Under the pieces are notes generated by a model. It saw only the letters and a program-made list of their open reading frames with translations, was not told the origin of the DNA and did no database searches. The position numbers and the translations under genes were made by a program. 64,000 bases of DNA from Phenylobacterium aquaticum (GTDB lineage: Bacteria; Pseudomonadota; Alphaproteobacteria; Caulobacterales; Caulobacteraceae), in the NCBI RefSeq assembly GCF_022695515.1, contig NZ_JALDPT010000027.1:1-64000 (forward strand). The letters are read 5' to 3'. Positions 1 to 9,487 of the stretch are shown piece after piece; position 1 is the first letter of the stretch; the number at the start of each line of letters is the position of its first letter.

Positions 1-101
1 CCACCGCCGCCGCCCCGCCGCCGGCCGACGCCGCATCTTCGGCCATGGCGCCCGCCGCCTCCGCCATGGCCCCGGCCGCCCCGGCCCCGGCCAAGCACTA
101 A
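1..101 (+). CDS. C-terminal tail of an Ala/Pro-rich protein (partial)
   Basis: An open frame enters the window at its left edge and stops at a TAA at 99-101. The 32 visible residues are almost entirely Ala and Pro with two Met, ending Ala-Lys-His. Such low-complexity tails occur on several alphaproteobacterial envelope and chaperone-like proteins, so the product cannot be named. A strong stem-loop terminator follows 29 bases downstream, which supports this being the real 3' end of a plus-strand gene. Confidence 0.5.
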   Translation, partial: TAAAPPPADAASSAMAPAASAMAPAAPAPAKH

Positions 102-129
102 GCGTCTTACGCGACTTCGCGTATAGGGA

Positions 130-157
130 GGGCCGCCTGACCAGGCGGCCCTTTTCG
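130..157 (+). terminator. Rho-independent terminator
   Basis: A 10-bp G/C-rich stem (130-139 with 142-151) closes almost without a loop and is followed by CTTTTCGTTT. It ends the gene entering from the left and separates it from mnmC, which starts 10 bases later. Confidence 0.75.
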
Positions 158-166
158 TTTGAGGCC

Positions 167-1999
167 ATGAGTTCCAGCCCCGCCCCTTCCGCCGCCGACG
201 AGACCCCGCTGGACTGGACCGAGGACGGCCATCCGCGGTCGCGCCATTTCGGCGACATCTATTTCTCGCCGGAGGACGGCCTGGCCGAGAGCCGGGCGGT
301 GTTCCTTCAGGGCTGCGGCCTGCCGGAGGCCTGGGCCGGCCGAGACCGGTTCGTGGTCGGAGAGCTGGGCTTCGGCGCCGGCCTGAACATCCTGGCCCTG
401 CTGGAGCTCTGGCGCCGGACCAGGCCGCCTGGCGGCCAGCTGTCGATCTTCAGCATTGAGGCCTTTCCGGTCCGCGCCCAGGACATGCTGCGCGCCGTCG
501 CCCGCTGGCCGGAGATCGCCGACCTGGCGGCCCTGCTGGCCAGCCGCTGGCCGGGCCGGGCGCGCGGCTTCCACCGGGTCGAGCTGCAGGAGCTGAACGC
601 CGTCCTCGACCTGGCCGTCATGCCGGTGGAGGACGCCCTGGCCGCCTGGAGCGGCCGGGCCGACGCCTGGTTCCTCGACGGCTTCTCGCCGGCCCTGAAC
701 CCCCAGATGTGGAGCGAGGCGGTGATGGCGGCCGTGGCGGCGCGCTCAGCCCCCGACGCCCGGGCCGCGACCTTCACCGTGGCCGGGGCTGTGCGTCGCG
801 GCCTGCAGGCCGCCGGCTTCGCCATAGACAAGCGCCCGGGTTACGGCCGCAAGCGCGAGCGGCTCGAAGCCCGCCTGCCCGGCCCGCCCGCGCCCCGGCC
901 CGATCGTCCCCGGGTGGCCGTCGTGGGCGCGGGGATCGCCGGCGCCTCGGCCATGCGGGCCCTGCGCGCCCTGGGCCTGGAGCCCCTCCTGTTCGAGGCC
1001 GCCGATCCCGGCGCGGGCGGCTCGGGCAATCCCGCCGCCCTGGTGACGCCTCGCCTCGACGCCGGCCTCGGCCCGGTGGCCGAACTCGCCGCCCAAAGCT
1101 TCGGCCGCGCCGTCGGTCTCTATGCCCAGACGCCCGGCGCCGTCATCGCCCGCGGGGTGTTGCAGCTGGCCCAGACCGACCGCGACCCCGAACGGTTCAG
1201 GACCATCGCCGCGGCCGACCTGTTCGAACCGGGCGCCATGACCGTCCTCGCCGCCGAGGTCACCACGGCGCGGCTGGGGGAACCGGCGCCGGCCGGGCTG
1301 GACATGAACGAGGCCCTGGTCATCGCCCCGGCCATCGTGCTCGCCTCCTGGCTCGGGGACTGGCGGCCCGCCGCCGTGGCCGCCGTCGTCCGCGACGGCG
1401 ACGACTGGCGCCTGACCGATGCGGCGGGGGCGGAGCTGTGGCGCGGCGCCGCCGTGATCCTCGCCGCCGGCCCGGACACCGCCCGGCTCTGGCCCGACCT
1501 CGCCCTCACCCCGGTCCGCGGCCAGGCCAGTTGGGCGACCGACGCAGACCGGCCTGCCGCAACCGCCTGGGGCGGCTATCTGATCCCCACCGCCGACGGC
1601 CTGCTGTTCGGCGCCACCCACGACCGCGGCGACATCGGGACCGAGACCCGCGCCGACGACCATGCCCGCAATCTGGAGACCCTGGCGTCGCGCCATCCGG
1701 AGCTGGCCGCTCGCCTGTCCGCCTCGACGCTGGAGGGCCGCGCCGCGGTGCGCGCGACGACTGGGGACCATCTGCCCCTGGCCGGGGCGGCGTCGGAGCA
1801 GGCTCCGGGCCTCTTCCTCCTGACCGGCTTCGGCTCGCGCGGCTTCTCGATGGCGCCTCTGCTGGGCGAGCATGTCGCCGCCCGGATCGCCGGCGCGCCA
1901 TCCCCCCTGCCCGCCGCCCTGGCCGACCTGGTCGATCCGCAGCGGTTCGAGCGCCGGGCCGCCCGGCGTGGCCGTAATTCCGTCCAGACTCGCGCCTAG
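167..1999 (+). CDS. mnmC: Bifunctional tRNA 5-methylaminomethyl-2-thiouridine biosynthesis protein MnmC
   Basis: This 610-residue protein performs the last two steps of mnm5s2U34 synthesis in tRNA. The N-terminal half (about 1-240, DUF752 type) is an SAM-dependent methyltransferase with the signature GELGFGAGLN near residue 65 and WFLDGFSPALNP near 166. The C-terminal half is an FAD-dependent oxidoreductase of the DAO fold, whose Rossmann motif VGAGIAGAS lies near residues 253-261, followed by a GSGNPAALVTPRL segment typical of MnmC. The oxidoreductase removes the carboxymethyl group of cmnm5s2U and the methyltransferase adds the methyl. Length and domain order match the family. It stands alone between a terminator and a small secreted-protein gene. 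Confidence 0.93.
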   Translation: MSSSPAPSAADETPLDWTEDGHPRSRHFGDIYFSPEDGLAESRAVFLQGCGLPEAWAGRDRFVVGELGFGAGLNILALLELWRRTRPPGGQLSIFSIEAFPVRAQDMLRAVARWPEIADLAALLASRWPGRARGFHRVELQELNAVLDLAVMPVEDALAAWSGRADAWFLDGFSPALNPQMWSEAVMAAVAARSAPDARAATFTVAGAVRRGLQAAGFAIDKRPGYGRKRERLEARLPGPPAPRPDRPRVAVVGAGIAGASAMRALRALGLEPLLFEAADPGAGGSGNPAALVTPRLDAGLGPVAELAAQSFGRAVGLYAQTPGAVIARGVLQLAQTDRDPERFRTIAAADLFEPGAMTVLAAEVTTARLGEPAPAGLDMNEALVIAPAIVLASWLGDWRPAAVAAVVRDGDDWRLTDAAGAELWRGAAVILAAGPDTARLWPDLALTPVRGQASWATDADRPAATAWGGYLIPTADGLLFGATHDRGDIGTETRADDHARNLETLASRHPELAARLSASTLEGRAAVRATTGDHLPLAGAASEQAPGLFLLTGFGSRGFSMAPLLGEHVAARIAGAPSPLPAALADLVDPQRFERRAARRGRNSVQTRA

Positions 2000-2052
2000 G
2001 CTTTAGGGCATGCTCGGCGGGGCGGCCGAGCCCCTCGGAGTGGAGCATCAAT

Positions 2053-2436
2053 ATGAAAAAGATCATCCTGACCGGTGTCCTGGCCGCCGGCGCCCTCGTG
2101 ACCCTCGGCGCCGCCGGACCGGCCCCCGCCGCGTCCCAGCACAGCTGTTTCTGGAACCGCGAGGTCAACAGTTTCTCGGCCCCCGACGACCACACCGTCT
2201 ATGTCCGGGTGGGCGTGAAGGAGGTCTATCGGCTGGACCTGATGGGCGCCTGTCCCGATGTGCAGTGCAACAACGGCATCGCCCTGGAATCGCGGCCCGG
2301 CTCTTCCATCTGCTCGGCCTTGGAGGCCACGGTTATCACCCACGGCCCGACCGGACCGCAGCGCTGCGCGGTGAGCCAGCTCACCAAGCTGACCCCGGCC
2401 GAGGTCGCGGCCCTGCCCAAGCGCTCGCGACCCTGA
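2053..2436 (+). CDS. Small secreted protein, DUF6491-like
   Basis: This 127-residue protein has a clear Sec signal peptide (MKK, a hydrophobic stretch to about residue 22, cleavage after PAPAA). The mature part holds several cysteines (SCFWNREV, GACPDVQC, SSICSAL) and the segments FSAPDDHTVYVRVG and VYRLDLMG, which resemble the DUF6491 family common in Caulobacterales. Function is unknown; it is expected to be periplasmic with disulfides. It lies 53 bases after mnmC and faces the TonB-receptor gene, sharing a terminator with it. Confidence 0.75.
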   Translation: MKKIILTGVLAAGALVTLGAAGPAPAASQHSCFWNREVNSFSAPDDHTVYVRVGVKEVYRLDLMGACPDVQCNNGIALESRPGSSICSALEATVITHGPTGPQRCAVSQLTKLTPAEVAALPKRSRP

Positions 2437-2446
2437 CACCGGCCGT

Positions 2447-2480
2447 AAAAGAAAGCGCCGCCTCCTTTCGGAGGCGGCGC
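2447..2480. terminator. Bidirectional terminator between DUF6491 gene and TonB receptor
   Basis: A perfect 11-bp stem (2455-2465 with 2470-2480) has a TTTC loop. On the minus strand it is followed by CTTTCTTTTA, a good U-rich tract for the receptor gene ending at 2509. On the plus strand the tract is poor. Confidence 0.7.
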
Positions 2481-2508
2481 AAGAGGGTCAATCACGCTCC
2501 CGTCGGGA

Positions 2509-5500
2509 TTAGAAGCGCTTCTTGACGCCAATCGAATAGACGCGGCCCAGCGGGTTGGCGCTGGCCGGGTCGTAGTTGTACTGGGTGCCGATCGCGAAGG
2601 GCGGATCCTTGTCGAACAGGTTCTGCACCGACAGGGTCGCCGAGGTGTCCCAGGGCAGCTCGATCCGATAGGTGATGTCGTTCTGCCAGTATTCCGGGAT
2701 CTTGGTGGTCCCGTGAACCTGGGCGGCGATGGCGATGGAGTTCGCCTCCACCTGGTTCGTCGAGGAGATGAACCGCACCTGCCAGCGCAGGTTATGGATG
2801 CCGCTCGACCAGTTCACATAGCCGTTGGCGCGGACCTTGTTGTAGCCCGTGAACACCGACGCCCGGTAGGTGCCGGCCCGATGGCTGACCCCGGCCGAGA
2901 CCGGGATGCCCTCGACCGTATAGGGGCTCTCGTCATAGGTCAGCAGGTAGGTGCCGTCGACGCCGGTGGTCAGGTCGCCGCCGAACACCTGGCCCACGGC
3001 GAGATCGGCCTGGAAGTCCACGCCCGAGGTCTTCACCTCCCCGCCGTTGATGTACTTGGTGCGGTAGGCGAGGATGTTGGCGCGGCTGCAATTGCCCTGG
3101 TCGAAGGTGAACCGGGCCTGCAGCGCCGCAAAGGCGGCGTTGCCGCAGTTGCCGGTGTTCGAGCCGCCCGGGAACATCAGGGTCACCAGATCGGTCGGGG
3201 CTTCCGCCGTCAGGGCGTCCTTGAAGTCGAAGTTCCAGTAGTCGACCGTCGCCTTGAAGCCGCCGATATGGACCATGGTCCCGACGTCGTAGGTGGTGGC
3301 GGTTTCCGGAGCCAGGTTCGGGTTCCCGTAGAGGTCATTGGCCTTGTAGGTGCCGTTGGCGCTCGACAGGTTGCGGACGAAGTTGGTGGTGGTGATGGTC
3401 GCCAGCGGCGCGCGGTAGGTCGTGCCCACCGAGCCGCGGAACGCCAGCCAGTCCAGGGCCTGCCAGCGGATCGAGGCCTTGGGGTTCGTGGTCGACCCCT
3501 GGCCTTGATAGTACTCGTACCGGCCCGCCAGGGTCAGTTCGAGGTTATCGGTCAGCGGCAGTTTGGTTTCGACGAACAGCGAGCTGATCTTCCGCGACAC
3601 GTCGTAGGGACGGACGTTGGCGTTGAACAGGAACGGCCCGTTGGCGGTGTTGGCGCAATAGGGTGAGCCGTCGCCGAAGGGCGGGCTGTCCACGCAGGGC
3701 GTGGCGTTCGCATCATAGAGCGCGTCCGGCGTCTGCTGGGTGCGGTCATAGCGGAACTGAGCGCCGGCGGCCCAGGCCACGCTGTCCTCGCCCCACAGCT
3801 TCCATCCCGTGTCGCCGTTGAAGATCAGGTCGGCGACCAGCAGCCGCGACTGGATCTCGTTGTACTGCTTCTGGATCATCCAGTCGGCGACGGCGCTGCG
3901 GGCCGAGGCCGCATCGTTGAAGCCCGGGATGGACGAATTGGCGATGTAGTAGGGGTTGGCCGCCACGTTCGACGTCGACTGGGCGAAGGCGTTGGCGAAG
4001 GGGTTGAAGTAGTAGCAGCCCAGCGCCGCATTGCCGGCGTTGGTGGTGAAGTTCGCCGTCTCGGCCGCGGTGCACTGGTCGGACGCGCCCGCCTTGCTGC
4101 CGTAGCCGCGCAGGCCCAGCTGCAGACGGTTCACCGACACGTCCTCAAGGTTATAGTTGTAGTCCTGCTCCTGATAGGTGAGCGAGAAGTCCCACCCGAT
4201 GTCGTTGGCGAACTTGCCCTTCAGGCCGCCGGCGATGCGCCAGGTGTCGACCTTGTAGCTGTAGTGGCTGTGACCATCGGAGGTGGCCGGATCGCCGCCG
4301 AAGCCCATGGGTCGCCAGGCGGTGTTCGAGGCCGCGACCCCATAGAGCCCGGCATTGGCGACGCCCGCCTTGGCGAGGTTGAGCGCGGTGGTGCAACTCG
4401 CCGCATCCACGCCATAGGGATAGACCGGCCCGGCGCAGGAGGCCGTGGAGATCTGGCCCAGCAGGGCGATCAGGCCGGGATTGCTGGCCGGAATATAGAA
4501 GCGCGACTGTTCGCCGAGGCCCGAGGCCGGAATGGGCGAGACGCCGCCGCCGATCGAGGCGCCGGACGCCACTTCGGGCGCCGGATACTGGTTCGGGCCG
4601 GTGACCGCCCAGCTCTGCTGCGGCGTGGTGTGCTTGGCGTAGAGGACTTCGACGTGGGCCGTGATGTTGTCGGTCACGTCGACGTTCATCTGGCCGTAGA
4701 CCTGATAGTGGTCCTCGTTCTCCACCAGATTGTCGAAGGTCGTGTACTGGAAGTTACACGAGGTCGGGCTGCCGACCACCGAGCCCAGGACATAGGGCGA
4801 GCCGCCATTGGCTGCGCAGCCGATGTCCGGCAGGGCGCCGGAGAAGGTCCCGGCGGTGAAGCCGGTGTTGGGCGAGCCCACCGGGGCGGTGGTGGCATAC
4901 TGGTACTGGCCGGGGTTGCCGGTGCCGGCCCAGCCGCCCAGCGGATTGACCAGATAGCCGTCGACGCCGGTGCGCAGCGCCCAGCTGCGTTCCTGGATCG
5001 GCAGTTGCGACCGGTGGCGATAGCCGCCGGTCAGCATGATGTCGGCCTTGTCGCCCTTCCAGCCCCAGGCGATGGAGCCGTCATAGTCGCCGTCCGAGCC
5101 GTTGATGGCCTGATAGTTGGCGCTGACCTCCAGCCCGTTGAGGTCGGTGCGGGTGATGAAATTCACCACCCCGCCGATGGCGTCCGAGCCGTAGGTCGCC
5201 GCGGCGCCGTCCTTCAGCACCTCGACCCGACCGATGGCGGCCGACGGCAGGAGGTTGATGTCCACGGCGTTGAGGCCCTGGGACGACACCGGCACGCGCC
5301 GGCCGTTCAGCAGCACCAGGGTGCGGGTCCCCGTGGTGGTGGAGTTCAGGTTGCGCAGGTTGACCGTCGCCGCGCCGGAGCCCGATCCGAAGCGGTTGTT
5401 CTCCCCGATCACCGCGCCGGAGGAGGGGATGGTCTTGATGAACTGGACCATGGTGGGCGAGCCCCGCCGTTCCAGCTCCTTGGCGCCGATCACATCGACC

Positions 5501-5670
5501 GGCAGGGCGGCGTCCTCTGGCGTGCCGGCGATAAATGAACCGGTGACCACGACCTCTTCGACCGTGGTGTCAGCCTTGGGCGCATCGGCGGCCGAGGCGG
5601 CGCCGGCGATCCCGAAGGACATGGCGACGGCCAGAATTGAGCCGCCACAGAAATATCTGCTCTTTGACAT
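2509..5670 (-). CDS. TonB-dependent outer-membrane receptor
   Basis: This 1053-residue protein starts with a signal peptide (cleavage after ASA near residue 28) and has the TonB box EEVVVTG at about 38-44. A plug domain follows (VDVIGAKELERRGSPTMVQF, then NLRNLN, TLVLLNGRR and the typical KDGAAATYGSDAIGGVVNF). The long beta-barrel ends in VYSIGVKKRF, with the terminal Phe expected for Bam recognition. It belongs to the large TBDRs that Caulobacterales use for oligosaccharide, vitamin or siderophore uptake. The substrate cannot be read from sequence. The ATG at 5670 is preceded by AAGGA at 8-9 bases. A close paralogue lies directly upstream, separated by about 560 bases with its own terminator. 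Confidence 0.92.
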   Translation of the reverse strand: MSKSRYFCGGSILAVAMSFGIAGAASAADAPKADTTVEEVVVTGSFIAGTPEDAALPVDVIGAKELERRGSPTMVQFIKTIPSSGAVIGENNRFGSGSGAATVNLRNLNSTTTGTRTLVLLNGRRVPVSSQGLNAVDINLLPSAAIGRVEVLKDGAAATYGSDAIGGVVNFITRTDLNGLEVSANYQAINGSDGDYDGSIAWGWKGDKADIMLTGGYRHRSQLPIQERSWALRTGVDGYLVNPLGGWAGTGNPGQYQYATTAPVGSPNTGFTAGTFSGALPDIGCAANGGSPYVLGSVVGSPTSCNFQYTTFDNLVENEDHYQVYGQMNVDVTDNITAHVEVLYAKHTTPQQSWAVTGPNQYPAPEVASGASIGGGVSPIPASGLGEQSRFYIPASNPGLIALLGQISTASCAGPVYPYGVDAASCTTALNLAKAGVANAGLYGVAASNTAWRPMGFGGDPATSDGHSHYSYKVDTWRIAGGLKGKFANDIGWDFSLTYQEQDYNYNLEDVSVNRLQLGLRGYGSKAGASDQCTAAETANFTTNAGNAALGCYYFNPFANAFAQSTSNVAANPYYIANSSIPGFNDAASARSAVADWMIQKQYNEIQSRLLVADLIFNGDTGWKLWGEDSVAWAAGAQFRYDRTQQTPDALYDANATPCVDSPPFGDGSPYCANTANGPFLFNANVRPYDVSRKISSLFVETKLPLTDNLELTLAGRYEYYQGQGSTTNPKASIRWQALDWLAFRGSVGTTYRAPLATITTTNFVRNLSSANGTYKANDLYGNPNLAPETATTYDVGTMVHIGGFKATVDYWNFDFKDALTAEAPTDLVTLMFPGGSNTGNCGNAAFAALQARFTFDQGNCSRANILAYRTKYINGGEVKTSGVDFQADLAVGQVFGGDLTTGVDGTYLLTYDESPYTVEGIPVSAGVSHRAGTYRASVFTGYNKVRANGYVNWSSGIHNLRWQVRFISSTNQVEANSIAIAAQVHGTTKIPEYWQNDITYRIELPWDTSATLSVQNLFDKDPPFAIGTQYNYDPASANPLGRVYSIGVKKRF

Positions 5671-6160
5671 CTATGTTTCCTTTCCCCCTCTGGCGGCCGA
5701 CGCCCTTGTTGAAATGGACGGGCGTCTCGTGGCCGCAGAGTGAAAGGATCATCCGGCGCCCTCGCGGAGAGCGCCATACCGCCGGGTCACGCTGTTTCAG
5801 AGGAGAAACACGCCGCACACAGCCGACATCTTTGACATTACAGTGTTATTTATTTTTCCTTTTCGTACCCTTGAGTCAAAACTGCAATGCGCCCGACGAC
5901 CGGAGCGAAAGTTCGCCTGGATTGCAAACCGGTTGCCCCTCTCCCGATGCGGGACTGAACGCGGTTCGAATGATACGGCCGCTTCGAAAACAAACCGGAC
6001 GGACCGCTTGCAAATCATCCGCCGCCCCCCGGGACGGGTGTGGCATTCCCGTCGCGCCTATAGAAAAAATCGCAAGGGCGTCGGGGACGAGCCGCCGCCG
6101 GCTCGCGCCAAAGGCGGCAGGACGAGAATCGGAGAGCGTCAGCCCCGCCGCTCGTGCCCC
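5671..6160 (-). promoter_or_regulatory. Long upstream region of the first TonB receptor, with candidate promoter and palindromic site
   Basis: About 490 bases hold no convincing gene. On the minus strand a TTGACT (5879-5874) is followed after 17-18 bases by an A/T-rich AAAATA/AAATAA stretch (about 5856-5850), a possible sigma-70 promoter that would give a leader of roughly 175 nt. Forty-five bases upstream of it lies GCAAACCGGTTGC (5924-5936), whose AACCGGTT core is a perfect palindrome of the kind bound by LacI-family regulators. Both assignments are inference. Confidence 0.35.
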
Positions 6161-6195
6161 AAAAAAAGCGCCGCCGGAGGACTCCGACGGCGCTT
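6161..6195 (-). terminator. Rho-independent terminator of the second TonB receptor
   Basis: Read on the minus strand, a G/C stem of about 11 bp with one wobble pair (around 6168-6193) is followed by seven Us (A-run 6161-6167). It lies 37 bases after the receptor stop, so the two tandem receptor genes are probably separate transcripts. Confidence 0.8.
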
Positions 6196-6231
6196 CTCTT
6201 GATCTACAGACCCGGCGAGGCCGGGCCTCGA

Positions 6232-9174
6232 CTAGAACTTCTTGGTGGCGACCACCTTGAAGGTCCGGCCGTACGGATTGCCGATGAAGGGATCGTAGCT
6301 GTACTCGATCCGGGCTTGGGACGGGTCCTGGTCGAACACGTTCAGAGCCGAGATCGACAGGGTCGAATCCCAGGGCAGATCCACGCGATAGGTCAGATCC
6401 AGGGTCACGAACCGCTTCACCTTCATGCCGAAGGTGACCGGCACGCAGACCGCCGAGGCCGCGACGCAGGCCGTGGAGCTGGCCCCGCTCTGGACGAAGA
6501 TCGGCGCCCGGTTGTCGGTGGCCCCGTCCACATAGTTCACCGTGGCGCGCAGGTTGTGAATGTCACGGTGGAAGTTGGCGTAGAAGTTGCCGCGCCAATC
6601 CGGAATGGTCCCCGGCAGGCGGTTGTAGTTGGTGAAGCCCTTGGCCGAGTAGGCCGCGTCGATCTGAACGCCGCCGGCCGTGAACGCGCCGATATCGTAC
6701 TTGAGCACGTAGCTGGCCGCAGCCCCGAGGCCCAGTTCGCCCCCGAAGACGTCGTCGATCGTATAGTCGATCTGGGCGTCGATGCCGGAGGTGTCCAGGG
6801 TCGGGCCGTTGACCCGATCGGAGCGGATCCGGGCGATGTCGTTGCCGATTGTCACGCCCTGGGTGCAGGTGTTGTTGTTGCTGAAGGTGATCAGCCCCCG
6901 CAGAGCGGCGCCGCAATTGACGAACTGGGTGCCGTTGCCGACGCCGGCGACCGAGGTCGCGATGACGTTGGCCGGGACAGACGAGATCTGGCCCTCAATG
7001 GCGTAGTTCCAATAGTCGACGATGGCGCGGAAGCCGTGGACTTCATAGATGGCGCCGATGTTGTAGGTGGTCGCCGTCTCAGGACCGATCGAGGGATTGC
7101 CGAAGAAGTCGACCGACTTGAAGTTGTTGCCGGCCGCGGTGATGCCCGAAAGACCCGTCACGCCATCGGCCGCCCGGTCCGCCGGGGTCGGACCCCGGAA
7201 GGTGGTGCCGACCGAAGCCCGCAGGGCGAGCGCGTCCGTGACCTGCCACTTCATCGCCAGCTTGGGATTGGTGGTCGATCCGGTCTGTCCGCCATAGTCC
7301 TCGTAACGGACGGCCAGCTGGGCGTTGAAGTTGTCGGTGACCGGCAGGTTCAATTCGCCGAACACCGCCTTGACCTGACCGTCCACATAGGAGGGCGCGC
7401 TTTGGCCGAGGAAGATGAACGGGCCGGTCTTGATCGTGCAGTTCACCGTGCCCACGACGGGGCAGGGCGTGACCCGGGAATCGGCCAGGTCGCTGGCGAC
7501 CGAGGTGCGGGCTTCTTCCGAACGGGTCTGGATGCCGGCGGCCCAGGCGATCTTGCCGCCCGGCAGCTCAATGCCCGTCTCGCCGTTCAGCACGGCGTCG
7601 AACACCAGCAGGCTCTGACGCGCTTCGCCGCCCGTCGAGTTCGGCGGCGCCAGCCACTTGATCAGCTCGACGCTGTTGGCGCCCGAGGAGACATAGCCGG
7701 GATTGGTCAGGCCCAGAGCCGGGTTGCCGGCATAGGCGTTGGAGAACGGGTTGAAGTAGACGCAGCCGTTCGCCCCGGCGACGGTGCCGGTGCAGGCCGG
7801 TCCGCCGAAGCCGTTCAGGGCCCTTTGCAGACGGTCGATCAGGATGTCGTTGCCGCGCGAGGTGTTGGTCGCGTCGGAATAGGTGACCGCCACATCATAG
7901 CCGATGGTGTCCGTCAGCTTGCCGACGAAGCCCGCCGACACCCGGAACATCTCGAACGCACGGCTCGAGCTGTAGCCGCCGAGACCGCTTTCACCCGGAC
8001 GACCGCCCGCGCCGAGCGGACGGAACAGGGTGAGGGAGGCGTTGTCGGCGACCCCGATCAGCGCGCCGAGGCCCGCCTGGGTCAGGGCGACGTTGAAGCC
8101 GGGGTTCGAGCTCGGCACGGTGAACACGCCCACGCTGCCGGGGCCGTTGGGACCGGAAGTCGGGGGATAGCCCGGCGAGCTGCGGCCATGCGGGGTGTCG
8201 GTCTTGGCGTAGAGGCCTTCGACATGGAACCGCGTGGTGTCGCTGAGGTCGAAATTGACTTCGGAATAGACCTGATAGCGGAACTCGTCCTCGACCAGGT
8301 TGTCGAAGGGCACATAGGTGAAATAGCAGGCCGCCGTGGCGCCGGTGAAGCCGACGAAGCCGCCGACCGCGGCGCATCCGCCGTCACGGGTGACGCCGGC
8401 GACCGGCACAGCGCCCTTGCGCGGCAGGAAGGCGGGCGGCTGACCCAGGACCGACCAGCCCGAGGGGTTGGTCAGATAGGGCTGGTTGGCCCAGTCGCGG
8501 TCCGTGGAGGAGAGTTCCGAGCGGCGCTGATAGCCGGCGGCGATCAGGACGTTGCCGTTGTCGAATTCGTGGCCCCACGCCCCGTTGATCCCGTAGTCGC
8601 CGGCCGAGCCGTCGACGAGGCGATAGTCGGCGCTGATGTCGAAGCCTTCGAGATGCTTGCGGGTGATGAAGTTCACCACCCCGCCCATGGCGTCAGAGCC
8701 ATAGGTGGCGGCGGCGCCGTCCTTCAGGATCTCGACCCGCTGGATCGCGGCGACGGGCATGAGGTTGGTGTCGACGCCCTGGCTGCCGGCGCCCGGCGAG
8801 ACCGTCGAGCGGCGGCCATTCAGCAGGACGAGGGTCCGCTGGCTGCCGATGCCGCGCAGGTTGATGCTGCCGGCGCCCGGCTGGCCCTGGGCGGTGGTGC
8901 TGAACTGGTTGGAGTCCCCGATCACCGGGCCGCTGATCGGCAGCGACTTGATCAGGTCAAGGGTCGAGGGCGAACCTTGCTTGGCCAGCTCTTCCTTGCC
9001 GATGACGGAGACGGGCAGAGCCGCCTTCTCCGACGAGCCGGCGATGAACGAACCGGTGACTACAACCTCTTGCACGGTTGTGGTGGTGTCGGCGGCGAAG
9101 GCGTGGCCCACGCCTCCCAGCGACATGGCGACAGCGAGCGCAGACCCGCTGCACAGGATCCTGTGTTTAGTCAT
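6232..9174 (-). CDS. TonB-dependent outer-membrane receptor (paralogue of the neighbour)
   Basis: With the chosen start the protein has 980 residues: a signal peptide (cleavage after HAFA near 27), TonB box QEVVVTG at 35-41, a plug with SINLRGIGSQRTLVLLNGRR and KDGAAATYGSDAMGGVVNF, then a barrel ending in a terminal Phe (VATKKF). The ATG at 9174 has GGAGG five bases upstream. An ATG at 9177 is only two bases from it, and the longer frame back to 9324 adds a non-signal-like N terminus. The plug is very similar to that of the receptor downstream, which points to tandem duplication followed by divergence of the barrel. Substrate unknown. Confidence 0.92.
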   Translation of the reverse strand: MTKHRILCSGSALAVAMSLGGVGHAFAADTTTTVQEVVVTGSFIAGSSEKAALPVSVIGKEELAKQGSPSTLDLIKSLPISGPVIGDSNQFSTTAQGQPGAGSINLRGIGSQRTLVLLNGRRSTVSPGAGSQGVDTNLMPVAAIQRVEILKDGAAATYGSDAMGGVVNFITRKHLEGFDISADYRLVDGSAGDYGINGAWGHEFDNGNVLIAAGYQRRSELSSTDRDWANQPYLTNPSGWSVLGQPPAFLPRKGAVPVAGVTRDGGCAAVGGFVGFTGATAACYFTYVPFDNLVEDEFRYQVYSEVNFDLSDTTRFHVEGLYAKTDTPHGRSSPGYPPTSGPNGPGSVGVFTVPSSNPGFNVALTQAGLGALIGVADNASLTLFRPLGAGGRPGESGLGGYSSSRAFEMFRVSAGFVGKLTDTIGYDVAVTYSDATNTSRGNDILIDRLQRALNGFGGPACTGTVAGANGCVYFNPFSNAYAGNPALGLTNPGYVSSGANSVELIKWLAPPNSTGGEARQSLLVFDAVLNGETGIELPGGKIAWAAGIQTRSEEARTSVASDLADSRVTPCPVVGTVNCTIKTGPFIFLGQSAPSYVDGQVKAVFGELNLPVTDNFNAQLAVRYEDYGGQTGSTTNPKLAMKWQVTDALALRASVGTTFRGPTPADRAADGVTGLSGITAAGNNFKSVDFFGNPSIGPETATTYNIGAIYEVHGFRAIVDYWNYAIEGQISSVPANVIATSVAGVGNGTQFVNCGAALRGLITFSNNNTCTQGVTIGNDIARIRSDRVNGPTLDTSGIDAQIDYTIDDVFGGELGLGAAASYVLKYDIGAFTAGGVQIDAAYSAKGFTNYNRLPGTIPDWRGNFYANFHRDIHNLRATVNYVDGATDNRAPIFVQSGASSTACVAASAVCVPVTFGMKVKRFVTLDLTYRVDLPWDSTLSISALNVFDQDPSQARIEYSYDPFIGNPYGRTFKVVATKKF

Positions 9175-9177
9175 CAT

Positions 9178-9487
9178 TTCCTCCCCCCGCGGGCTCGCCA
9201 CACTCGATCTGACGCGAGGGGTCGGCCCGTGGATACGGTGAGGGAAGCCGAGTTGCCCTAAGGGCGCCAGGGTTTTGTAACGCGGCTGACACAATGCCGC
9301 ATAACTGCGGTACTCGCGCAACACCGTTACGCGATCATTTCATACAGGGCGTCAAAAACACACAATCAGGGGGCGCGCCGATCGACCTTCGCACGCAGAC
9401 GTGCGCGCGCCGCGCGGACCGCCAGCATACGGCATGCTAGAATCGACCGATCCGAATTCCGTCGCAAGGCGCCCGCATCCTCAGCCC
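9178..9487. promoter_or_regulatory. Divergent intergenic region with candidate TonB receptor promoter
   Basis: About 310 bases separate the receptor from the divergent MpaB-like gene. On the minus strand TTGACG (9355-9350) lies 17 bases from GCGTAA (9332-9327), a weak promoter candidate. The inverted repeat CCGCA-TAAC-TGCGG lies about 9297-9310, and inverted GTAACG/CGTTAC copies lie at about 9276 and 9325. No regulator is identifiable. Confidence 0.3.

Noticed and set aside
709..1977. Long plus- and minus-strand frames inside mnmC and many other genes
   Set aside because: They are Arg/Pro/Gly/Ala-rich shadows typical of G/C-rich DNA, lacking conserved motifs or ribosome-binding sites, and they overlap recognised genes in other frames.
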